64,000 nt of DNA. Source: an uncultured Lachnospiraceae bacterium. Its GTDB lineage: Bacteria; Bacillota; Clostridia; Lachnospirales; Lachnospiraceae. This document shows, piece by piece, positions 35,204 through 42,902 of the stretch. Made by a program: the position numbers and the translations under genes. Below the pieces are notes generated by a model, which saw only the letters and a program-made list of their open reading frames with translations, made no database searches and was not told where the DNA came from. How positions within the stretch are numbered: the stretch's first letter is position 1; every line of letters starts with the position of its first letter. The DNA is taken from NCBI GenBank assembly GCA_948470755.1, contig CAOKPU010000002.1, positions 1-64,000 of the forward strand, given 5' to 3'.

Positions 35204-36802
35204 ATGAAAAAAAAGGGTTTGATTTATCTGATGTCGGCAGTTTTATTATGCGCTGTACCAACGTATGTATATGCGGCGGAGAATCCTGCGGGCATAGAAG
35301 GAGAAGGGCAGCCTTCAGGAGCGGAAGAGCAGGACGGGAACGGCATTCCTGAGGAAAGCCCGTCGGAGGAAGCTCCTGCAGATGAAGCACCATCGGAAGA
35401 AACTACGCCGGCGCCGGACGTGCCGGAGCAGGAAGAAAACATACCGGATGAAACAGCGCCGGATGAGGCGGGACCGGATGAGGCTCCTCCGGAGGAATCC
35501 ATGCCGGACGAAGAGCTGCCGGAGGATGTGATATCGGATAATGATTTTTGGGGAGAAGGGAACGCCCCTGACGCGATTGTGGAAGAAGAGATTCCGGAAG
35601 AGATTCAGACAGAGCTTGAGGACAGGCTTATCCAAGATGATATAACTGCGGAAAATGAAGGTTCAGGGCAGGAAGACGGAGTGACCCGGTTTGTGCAGCG
35701 CATGTATACGGTGGCTTTAGGCCGCGAGGCGGAAAAAGCGGGGCTGGATGATTGGGTAGGCAGGCTGCGCAGCGGCAATGCGGACGGTGCGGAAATCGCC
35801 AGAGGATTTATCACAGGCGATGAATTTAAGAACCGTAAGCTGAACCATTCGGATTATGTGGATGTCTTGTACCGTACCTTTTTCGATCGGGAAGCTGACG
35901 GGGACGGAAAGAGGAATTGGGTGGACAAGCTGGAAAAAGGCATGTCCCGGGAATATATACTTCGTGGCTTTGTAAATTCCACGGAATTCCAGAACCTTTG
36001 CGATTCTTTCGGGATTAAAAGAGGGGAAATGCGCCTTGGCAATAAGCGGGATCAGAACGAAGGCATTACCATGTTTGTTTACCGTCTTTATGCGCAGGCG
36101 TTCAACCGCGAAGGGGAAGCGGAAGGCATGGAAGACTGGACGGGGAAAATCCTTGATAAAATAAACACTCCGGAAGAAGTAGCGAAAAAATTTATTTTTT
36201 CACAAGAATTCACCAATAGAAATCTGGATGATACGGAATATGTAAAGGTGCTTTACCGCACGTTTATGGGAAGGGAATACGATGAAGCCGGGCTGGAAAG
36301 CTGGGTGGGCAAACTGGAAATGGGAATGAGCAGGGAAAGAGTGCTGGAAGGGTTTTCCAGATCCGTGGAATTCTCCAATATCCTTTCGTCATATGGGCTT
36401 TCCCTGGAGCCTATCAAGAGCGAACATGCTTATGCGGATGAAGTGATCAAGATCGTAAATCAGGAACGGGAGAAGGCAGGGGCCGCCCCGTTGCGTTTAA
36501 ATAAAGCGCTGGAAGCAGCCGCTAATATAAGGGCAAAGGAGCTTCCTGTAAGATGGGGCCATACAAGGCCGAACGGATCTTCCTGCTTTACCGTGATTCA
36601 AGAGCAGGGGCTGGTTTATATGTCTGCGGGTGAGAACATTGCCGCAGGGTATAGCTCCCCATCGAAAGTAATGAATGGATGGATGAACAGTACAGGCCAT
36701 AGAAATAATATTTTGAACAGCCGGTTTACGGAAATCGGCGTAGGGTATTATCAGCACAACGGGTATAATTACTGGGTACAATTATTTATAACCAGTTTTT
36801 AA
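35204..36802 (+). CDS. Secreted CAP-domain protein with a DUF4214 module
   Basis: This 532-residue exported protein has a signal peptide (1-25, ending TYVYAAE), an acidic Pro/Glu/Asp-rich linker (about 28-155), a DUF4214 module of about 238 residues (about 162-400) and a C-terminal CAP/SCP domain (about 408-532). The CAP domain has WGHTRPNG, SAGENIAAGY and STGHRNNIL, matching bacterial CAP proteins of unclear enzymatic role. Unlike the other family members in the window, the DUF4214 module is internal rather than at the C-terminus. There is no LPXTG, SLH or choline-binding anchor. Ribosome site GGGGAGG. It is likely cotranscribed with the next gene (21 bp) and ends at the terminator at 38816. 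Confidence 0.9.
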   Translation: MKKKGLIYLMSAVLLCAVPTYVYAAENPAGIEGEGQPSGAEEQDGNGIPEESPSEEAPADEAPSEETTPAPDVPEQEENIPDETAPDEAGPDEAPPEESMPDEELPEDVISDNDFWGEGNAPDAIVEEEIPEEIQTELEDRLIQDDITAENEGSGQEDGVTRFVQRMYTVALGREAEKAGLDDWVGRLRSGNADGAEIARGFITGDEFKNRKLNHSDYVDVLYRTFFDREADGDGKRNWVDKLEKGMSREYILRGFVNSTEFQNLCDSFGIKRGEMRLGNKRDQNEGITMFVYRLYAQAFNREGEAEGMEDWTGKILDKINTPEEVAKKFIFSQEFTNRNLDDTEYVKVLYRTFMGREYDEAGLESWVGKLEMGMSRERVLEGFSRSVEFSNILSSYGLSLEPIKSEHAYADEVIKIVNQEREKAGAAPLRLNKALEAAANIRAKELPVRWGHTRPNGSSCFTVIQEQGLVYMSAGENIAAGYSSPSKVMNGWMNSTGHRNNILNSRFTEIGVGYYQHNGYNYWVQLFITSF

Positions 36803-36823
36803 AAAGATGAAGGAGGAAAGAAA

Positions 36824-38794
36824 ATGAAAATCAAGAAATGTCTAGTTCTACTGACAACGATTGCAATGCTGGCTACACCGCTTAGCGCGCTTGCGCAAGA
36901 GCCGGCAGCGGCTGGGGAAGTGACGGAAGAAACGGTGGAAACAGAAACCGTAATTGATGAAGTGGCGCCGGATGAAGAGCTGCCGCCTTCGGAAGAGGAA
37001 ACAGAAGATGATTCCGCAGCGGACGAGGATGTGAATGAAGATGATTCCGCAGTGGATGGGGATGTGAATGAAGACGATTCCACAGTGGACGGGGATGTGA
37101 ATGAAGACGGCTCCGCAGTGGATGGGGACACAAATGGAGATGGCTCTACGGTGGACGGGGATGTAAATGAAGATGGTTCCACAGTGGACGAGGATGTGAA
37201 TGGGGATGATCCCGCAGTAGATGGAAGCGTTACGGATATCAGCTCTTCCGAATTGGATGGGGCAGAGATAGAGGGAATCACAGAAGAACTGATTGATTTT
37301 GAGCTGACGGAAGACAAAATCATAGCAGAAGAAGAGACGGCGGAAAGCATGGGCGATCTGTCTTACATATCTTTGGAAGGCGCTTTGCTGTTGGAATTAA
37401 CGGAAGACGGTGAAAAATTTTTAGGCTACGGCAGCGATCAGACGGTGGCGTGCGTGTCGTCGGAAGTAGCGCAGCTTAACCCTCCCAGCATCCAATGGAC
37501 CAATCCAAGGATTGGCGCATATGCGTACGGTAAGGCATCCGGTGCAATTGCATATCAGGTGTTGCTGGTTAAGGAGGGAAAAGCCATTGTAGGTACTACG
37601 ATTGGGGCGTCAGTCGCAGATGGTACGGGCGATTTCCGGACAAAAATCATGGAAAGCGGAACCTATCAGGTAGCGGTTGCAGCAATCACCAGCGGGGAAT
37701 CTTTTGAAGATCCCGGTTTGTACTATCGGTTAAGTTCAAAATTTGTATTTAACAGGCCGTCGTCCTCCCTTTCTACGCCTTCCGGCCTTGCATGGAAGGG
37801 GAAAAACGCCACATGGGCAGGCGTAGGAAACGTAGATGGTTATGAAGTAACTCTCTATGCAGATGGGGAATGGCTGATCAGGCGGACGTTGACCGGAAAT
37901 TATGCGGATGCTTTGAAGACGGATTTTAGTAAGTACTTGGACGATCCTGATCTTGCAGGCGTAAATGCATGGACGTTTTCCGTTAAGGCTTTGAGCGGCG
38001 ACCTGACAAAGACTTTAAACAGCGAGGATTCCAGCCCGTCGGAGGCTTATGTAGCTCCCGATCCAAGCAAGACAAAGGCGTTCGTAGATAGGATGTACCG
38101 GACGGCTTTGGGCAGGGCTGCGGAAGACAAAGGCTTGAATGACTGGACGGATAGATTAATATCAGGGGAAATAGACGGCGCCGCGCTTGCACAGGGCGTA
38201 ATTATGAGTGAAGAGTTTACCAACAGGAATTTGAGCGACTCCGCTTATCTGGATGTGCTGTACAAGGCTTTCTTTGACAGGGCGGCGGATAAAGGCGGGA
38301 AAGATAATTGGACCGGGAAATTGAGCAACGGTATCTCCAGGGAATATGTACTGGCCGGCTTTGTAAATTCAACGGAATTCGCTAATTTGTGTAAGGAATA
38401 CGGTATCTCGCCGGGGCATTTGACGCTTGGGAATTACAGGGATCAGAACGAAGGCGTGACCATGTTTGTAAACCGCCTCTATGAAAAAGCATTTGGGCGG
38501 AAAGGGGAACCGGATGGCATGGAAGATTGGACAGGCCGTATCTTACGAAAAGAAATGTCGCCTGAAACCGTGGCAAAGCAATTCTTCTTCTCAGAGGAGT
38601 TTGCGAACAGGAAACTGGATAATACGGAGTTTGTAAAAGTGCTTTACAGGACGTTCATGGGCAGGGAATTCGACGAAGCAGGCTTAAAAGACTGGGTCGG
38701 CAAACTGGAGAAAGGGACTTCCAGGGAGAAAGTATTGGAAGGGTTCTCACGTTCTACGGAATTTTCCAATATTATGAAGCAATACGGATTATAA
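36824..38794 (+). CDS. Secreted DUF4214 protein with acidic repeats and Fn3-like domains
   Basis: This 656-residue protein has a signal peptide (1-25, ending SALAQE), a very acidic linker with seven 11-residue repeats (about 62-138, consensus DDSAVDGDVNE), two beta-rich domains resembling fibronectin type III (about 210-310 and 315-405, with IAYQVLLVKEGKAIVG and VDGYEVTLYADGEW) and a C-terminal DUF4214 module (about 419-656). The module contains FVDRMYRTALGR, YLDVLYKAFFDR, MFVNRLYEKAFGR and FVKVLYRTFMGRE, four copies of one roughly 55-residue unit. No catalytic residues are recognisable, so a structural or adhesive role is likely. Strong AAGGAGGAAAG ribosome site. Confidence 0.88.
   Translation: MKIKKCLVLLTTIAMLATPLSALAQEPAAAGEVTEETVETETVIDEVAPDEELPPSEEETEDDSAADEDVNEDDSAVDGDVNEDDSTVDGDVNEDGSAVDGDTNGDGSTVDGDVNEDGSTVDEDVNGDDPAVDGSVTDISSSELDGAEIEGITEELIDFELTEDKIIAEEETAESMGDLSYISLEGALLLELTEDGEKFLGYGSDQTVACVSSEVAQLNPPSIQWTNPRIGAYAYGKASGAIAYQVLLVKEGKAIVGTTIGASVADGTGDFRTKIMESGTYQVAVAAITSGESFEDPGLYYRLSSKFVFNRPSSSLSTPSGLAWKGKNATWAGVGNVDGYEVTLYADGEWLIRRTLTGNYADALKTDFSKYLDDPDLAGVNAWTFSVKALSGDLTKTLNSEDSSPSEAYVAPDPSKTKAFVDRMYRTALGRAAEDKGLNDWTDRLISGEIDGAALAQGVIMSEEFTNRNLSDSAYLDVLYKAFFDRAADKGGKDNWTGKLSNGISREYVLAGFVNSTEFANLCKEYGISPGHLTLGNYRDQNEGVTMFVNRLYEKAFGRKGEPDGMEDWTGRILRKEMSPETVAKQFFFSEEFANRKLDNTEFVKVLYRTFMGREFDEAGLKDWVGKLEKGTSREKVLEGFSRSTEFSNIMKQYGL
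37007..37237 (+). repeat. Seven in-frame 33-bp coding repeats
   Basis: Units begin every 33 bp from 37007 to 37205 and encode variants of DDSAVDGDVNE. Near-identity at DNA level means they can expand or shrink by slippage or recombination without a frameshift, changing the length of the linker between signal peptide and folded domains. Confidence 0.88.
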
Positions 38795-38815
38795 AACAGA
38801 GTTTGTAAAGATTGG

Positions 38816-38846
38816 AAAAGGCAGCGGAAAGGCTGCCTTTTCTTTT
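38816..38846 (+). terminator. Rho-independent terminator
   Basis: AAAAGGCAGC (38816-38825) pairs perfectly with GCTGCCTTTT (38832-38841) across GGAAAG, followed by TCTTTT. It closes the transcript that carries the first two DUF4214 genes. Confidence 0.9.
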
Positions 38847-38970
38847 ATATAATAGGACATTCCTCCAAAAAGCGGAAGAAGTCAAAAGGCCCGAATCCTT
38901 TTATGTTGTATGCCGGAGACTGATATCAAGAATTATATTAATTTAAAAATTTCAGGAAAAATGAGGGTTG

Positions 38971-38999
38971 TTGACTTTGCGGGCGCATTCATGTATGAT
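38971..38999 (+). promoter_or_regulatory. Promoter of the beta-helix DUF4214 gene
   Basis: TTGACT (38971-38976), a 17-bp spacer and TATGAT (38994-38999) lie between the terminator at 38816 and ATG 39051. It supports 39051 rather than an upstream in-frame codon as the start, because the longer version would begin before the promoter. Confidence 0.75.
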
Positions 39000-39050
39000 A
39001 AGGAAAACAGGGATTTAAAATATAAAATCTGGAAGAATGGAGAGGAAAAG

Positions 39051-42000
39051 ATGCGTAAGAGGATTATGAAGCTGATGGCTATGGGAATAGCGGCGAGCAT
39101 AGTGTTTACGTCAGGAGGAGGCAGTATCGGTCCGGTAGTATACGCTGCCGAGGCGGCAGAGCAAGAGGGATCCGGGACAACAGAAGAGGCAAACGCACAG
39201 GACGAGAGCGTGCCGGAAGATGCAGATGGGGCGGACAACGAAGAAACAACGCCGGAAGATACGGATGGGGCGGAGAATGAGGAAACAACGCCGGAAGATA
39301 CGGATGGGGTAGATGGCGAAGAAACGACGCCGGAAGATACGAATGAAGCGGATAACGAAGATGAGACGGGGCCGGAGGATACCGAAGGGGATAACCAGGA
39401 AGGGAACGGGACCGAAGATGCAGAGGGCGGGGAAGAGCAGGATGGCCCATCGGAAGTCGAGGATGTTATCAATTCGGAAACGGGAGATGTATTGCCCGAT
39501 ACGGTCATAGAAACCGAAATTACGGGGGAAATGCAGGAAATCGTAGAAAGCAAGCTGGAAACCGCTTTGGAAGAAGAGACTGCTTACAGTATCTCTTCCG
39601 ATACCGTGATCATAGATATCCGGGACTTTGGCGCAGGCAATCAGGATGCGGATGCGGATACCCAGGCATTGCAGAAAGCTTTGGACTTTATGCAGTCTGA
39701 GGAATGTGCAAGGGCAGGCTTGGGAGCAATGGGAATCCGTAAAATAAAGATTGTGATTCCTCAGGGGACCTATTACATCAATTCGGCGTTAAGGTTAAGT
39801 TCAGATGCGGAGATCGCAGTAGAGGACGGGGCAGTGCTCCATTTACAGCCGGAAGAAATGACATTTATAAACCCGGACGGCGCTGTGAATTTCCGGTTAG
39901 ATGGGGGTACATGGATAGGCAGCGGGAACTGCCTGACCTTTGATATTTCCGGGAATGTGGAAATCGCCAATATGGTATTGGAAGAAGTGGGCCTTAGCAT
40001 CCAGGGAAAAGAAGGGGATGTGGCCAGGAATTCGGAAGATGCTTCCGGAAGCAATACAACGATCCGCGGATGTACCATCAATGGCGGTTCCAACGGATTC
40101 GGCATACGGGTGCGGGAGATGTATTCAACGGTTACGGTGGAAAGCAACACGGTAAATAATGTGTCGGGCAACGGCATCTTAGTGCTTGGCGCGAACTGTT
40201 CCGTGAAAAAGAATACGGTAACCGGAACCCAGGGAAGTGCGATCTATGCGGAAAATACAAGAAACTTTACGGCAGACGGCAATATATTGACGAATCATTC
40301 CGGACGGGGAATTGCAGCAGTCAATATTGATGGGGTAACGGCTGTAAATAATAAGATAAAGAAAAGCGGCGAAGACGGGATATTAGTTTATGCCAACTGT
40401 AGAGGAACGATCAGGATAGAGGGGAATACCGTGGAAGAGTCCGGCATGGCAAACTTGACGGTAGGGGGAGGCGACTCCGTTGTCATTAAGGGCAATTCCT
40501 TCTTAAACGGCGCAAAGTCCGGGATATATATTGAACATATAAAAGGGGTATCGATAGAAGATAATACGATGAGCGGGAATGCTCAGGAAGGGATCTTGAT
40601 CTATGATTCCGCTAATGACAAGATTTTGAGGAATACGGTCAGCAATAACGGGACGCGTGGTATTTTGATCCACACTAACGCGGACAAGCCGAAAGTAGAC
40701 GGGAATACGGTGGAAAATAATAAAGGCGATGGGATTGTCACAGATAATGTGGATGCGCCGGAAATCACCAATAATAGAGTAAAATCCAACAATATAGGCA
40801 TTTATACCTGCCGCTGTAATAATGCCCTGATCAAAGGGAATACGACGGAGACAAACAGAAATAAAGGGATTTATGTGGAAGGCAACTTGAATAATTCAGG
40901 GGCATGTACGGAATATCCTGTGACGATTACGGAAAATACGGTAAGATCAGATAATTTAAGCGGGATCCTCGTATTCCATGCAAAAGCTACGATTCAGAAA
41001 AATAATGTATCGGATACCGGCGCAGGGGTAGGGGAAGGTGTAGTTGTGCAGTATTCCGGCGGCAGTATGATTTCGGAAAATAATATATCAGGGGTCAAGA
41101 GTGCTTTATACAATAATGGGAACGGTATTATCGTTGCGAATAACAGTGAAGATGTGATGGTTTATAAGAATAAAGTGAACGCATCCGGCAATCACGGGAT
41201 TCAGGTTACTTACAGTTCCAAAAATGTGACAGTCCTGGCAAACGATGTATCCAACAGCGGCCATCAGGGGATTACATTCTCCAGAAATTCCTCCGGGGCC
41301 ATCGCCGGGAACCGGGTACGTCAAAGCAGGAACCACGGGATTATTAATGAAGACTCCAGCGTAAGGACGGGCGGCAATTATGTGGCGGGAGTAGGGGAAG
41401 AATGCATCGCTTACAACAGGTCGTCGGGAACGGTTAAGGGGAATGTGATCGTAAACGGGAGAGTCTTTATTGCCAATGGCACAGTGGCCAATGAAAATAA
41501 TACGGTGGCGCCAGGGGAAACAGAGGACAACCCTTATGTAACGGAACCGCGGGTAGAGGATTTTGTGAACAGGCTTTATCAGAAGGTGCTTGGCAGAGCT
41601 TCTGAAGAGGCAGGACGTCTTGACTGGACAACCCGTCTGCTGGTGCGGGATCAGAGCGGAGCGGTAGTTGCGCGAGGATTCTTCTTCAGCGATGAATATT
41701 CGAATAAAAAGACAAGCGACAGCTCCTATGTGGATACGCTTTACAGTGCGATGTTTGACCGCGCGGCGGATGCAGGCGGAAAATCGGGCTGGATAAAAGA
41801 CTTTGCTACCGGATTTTCCAGAGAGTTTGTATACAAGGGATTTGCGGAATCGGAAGAATTCCAGAACCTGTGCAACAGATTCGGTATCGAAAGAGGTATC
41901 GTGGAGATGCGGGAAGCACGGGATAAGAACCGCGGAGTAACCGAATTTGTCAGCCGGATCTATACCAAGGCGCTTTCCAGAAAGAAGGTGGATACGGCAG

Positions 42001-42275
42001 GGCTGAATGACTGGTGCAGTAGAATACTGACGGGGGTTTCACCGAAAGAGGTTGTGGCCGGATTTATTTTTTCCGAGGAATTCACTAACCGTAAATTGTC
42101 CAATGATGCTTTTGTCAAAGTGATGTATGAAACTTATTTTGACCGTCCGGCGGATAAGGCCGGCTATAACGACTGGATGAGCAGACTGAGCAAGGGCGCT
42201 ACGATACAGGATGTAGTGGACGGCTTTTCGGAGTCGGAAGAATTTGACAATCTGATCAAGAGCTTTGGTTTATAA
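39051..42275 (+). CDS. Secreted right-handed beta-helix protein with a DUF4214 module
   Basis: This 1074-residue protein has a signal peptide (1-35, ending PVVYAAE), an acidic linker with 13-residue repeats (about 50-135, consensus EDTDGAENEETTP), a pectate-lyase-3-like start of a parallel beta helix (about 189, DIRDFGAGNQDADADTQALQ), then a long run of coils (about 330-800) with repeated N-rich turns such as ITNNRVKSNNIGI and IQKNNVSDTG. The C-terminal DUF4214 module covers about 837-1074. Proteins of this build bind or cut polysaccharides; I see no clear lyase catalytic arginine/aspartate set, so binding, epimerase or tailspike-like activity are all open. The ATG at 39051 follows GGAGAGG and a promoter. 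Confidence 0.88.
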   Translation: MRKRIMKLMAMGIAASIVFTSGGGSIGPVVYAAEAAEQEGSGTTEEANAQDESVPEDADGADNEETTPEDTDGAENEETTPEDTDGVDGEETTPEDTNEADNEDETGPEDTEGDNQEGNGTEDAEGGEEQDGPSEVEDVINSETGDVLPDTVIETEITGEMQEIVESKLETALEEETAYSISSDTVIIDIRDFGAGNQDADADTQALQKALDFMQSEECARAGLGAMGIRKIKIVIPQGTYYINSALRLSSDAEIAVEDGAVLHLQPEEMTFINPDGAVNFRLDGGTWIGSGNCLTFDISGNVEIANMVLEEVGLSIQGKEGDVARNSEDASGSNTTIRGCTINGGSNGFGIRVREMYSTVTVESNTVNNVSGNGILVLGANCSVKKNTVTGTQGSAIYAENTRNFTADGNILTNHSGRGIAAVNIDGVTAVNNKIKKSGEDGILVYANCRGTIRIEGNTVEESGMANLTVGGGDSVVIKGNSFLNGAKSGIYIEHIKGVSIEDNTMSGNAQEGILIYDSANDKILRNTVSNNGTRGILIHTNADKPKVDGNTVENNKGDGIVTDNVDAPEITNNRVKSNNIGIYTCRCNNALIKGNTTETNRNKGIYVEGNLNNSGACTEYPVTITENTVRSDNLSGILVFHAKATIQKNNVSDTGAGVGEGVVVQYSGGSMISENNISGVKSALYNNGNGIIVANNSEDVMVYKNKVNASGNHGIQVTYSSKNVTVLANDVSNSGHQGITFSRNSSGAIAGNRVRQSRNHGIINEDSSVRTGGNYVAGVGEECIAYNRSSGTVKGNVIVNGRVFIANGTVANENNTVAPGETEDNPYVTEPRVEDFVNRLYQKVLGRASEEAGRLDWTTRLLVRDQSGAVVARGFFFSDEYSNKKTSDSSYVDTLYSAMFDRAADAGGKSGWIKDFATGFSREFVYKGFAESEEFQNLCNRFGIERGIVEMREARDKNRGVTEFVSRIYTKALSRKKVDTAGLNDWCSRILTGVSPKEVVAGFIFSEEFTNRKLSNDAFVKVMYETYFDRPADKAGYNDWMSRLSKGATIQDVVDGFSESEEFDNLIKSFGL

Positions 42276-42276
42276 G

Positions 42277-42765
42277 ATGAATAATTTGAGCAACCGTGAT
42301 AGGGAAGTTTTTTCAAAATTATATGAGGAGACTGTCATTGACAGTACGCGCATTTCAAAGGAAGCTTTTTTGTCATGTGTAGGAAAGGAGCCCGGACAGA
42401 ATGATTTGTCCGGGCTTTATCCCATGGAAAACAAAGATTTTCTTTATGCGCTTTATGAGAACCTGTTTTACAGGATGCCGGATGCGGCGGCGGAAAAAAA
42501 ATGGGCGGCGGAAGCCGGACGGCTGGAAAAAGAAGAATTTCGGAAAAAGCTGGTATATCAGATTTTAAAGTCTGACGAATATAGAATGAAGAATGCGGGC
42601 TGCAGTCACAATATATATGTGCCTTTCCGTACGGGGGCGAAGGCAGCGGGGAATATGTACCGCAAAGAAGAAATAAAAGTGAAATTAAAAGCGATTGCCA
42701 GAAAACTCCCCTTTGATATGTACGGGAAGCTGAAACATTTACTGGATAAAATGCATGGGGGTTAG
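42277..42765 (+). CDS. Small cytoplasmic protein with one DUF4214-like unit
   Basis: This 162-residue protein has no signal peptide or membrane segment. Residues about 48-105 (DFLYALYENLFYRMPDAAAE, KKWAAEAGRLEKEEFRK, QILKSDEYR) match one unit of the DUF4214 repeat that forms four-unit modules in the secreted neighbours. The C-terminal 50 residues are basic. The ATG at 42277 is one base after the upstream stop, indicating coupling to the beta-helix protein. The stop TAG lies in the ATGGGGGTTAG junction that opens repeat A5. Because it stays inside the cell, it may assist glycan assembly or export rather than act at the surface. Function unknown. Confidence 0.7.
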   Translation: MNNLSNRDREVFSKLYEETVIDSTRISKEAFLSCVGKEPGQNDLSGLYPMENKDFLYALYENLFYRMPDAAAEKKWAAEAGRLEKEEFRKKLVYQILKSDEYRMKNAGCSHNIYVPFRTGAKAAGNMYRKEEIKVKLKAIARKLPFDMYGKLKHLLDKMHGG

Positions 42766-42901
42766 CGTGAGAAGAACTTCTAATCACTCGCAGCAGAGGC
42801 TGCTTCGCGAAGAAGTTCTAAGTCTCACGCAGGAGAATGCCTGAAATGCGGCATTCTCCGCATTGATTTGAGATTCCGCGAAGCGGAATCATGGGGGTTA
42901 G
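42762..42901 (+). repeat. A-type intergenic repeat, copy A5
   Basis: This is a full A unit with outer arms GCGTGAG/CTCACGC, inner hairpin GCAGC-AGAG-GCTGC (AACAGC/GCTGTT elsewhere), no extra arm, then GAGAATGCC/GGCATTCTC, the closing GATTCCGC/GCGGAATC and ATGGGGGTTAG. It fills the gap between the small DUF4214 gene and the large glycosyltransferase fusion and provides the latter's start region. Confidence 0.92.
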
Positions 42902-42902
42902 T

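Noticed and set aside
38910..39050. An N-terminal extension of the beta-helix protein from 38910
   Set aside because: The extension has no signal-peptide character, and a good promoter (38971-38999) lies within it; the signal peptide starts at 39051.
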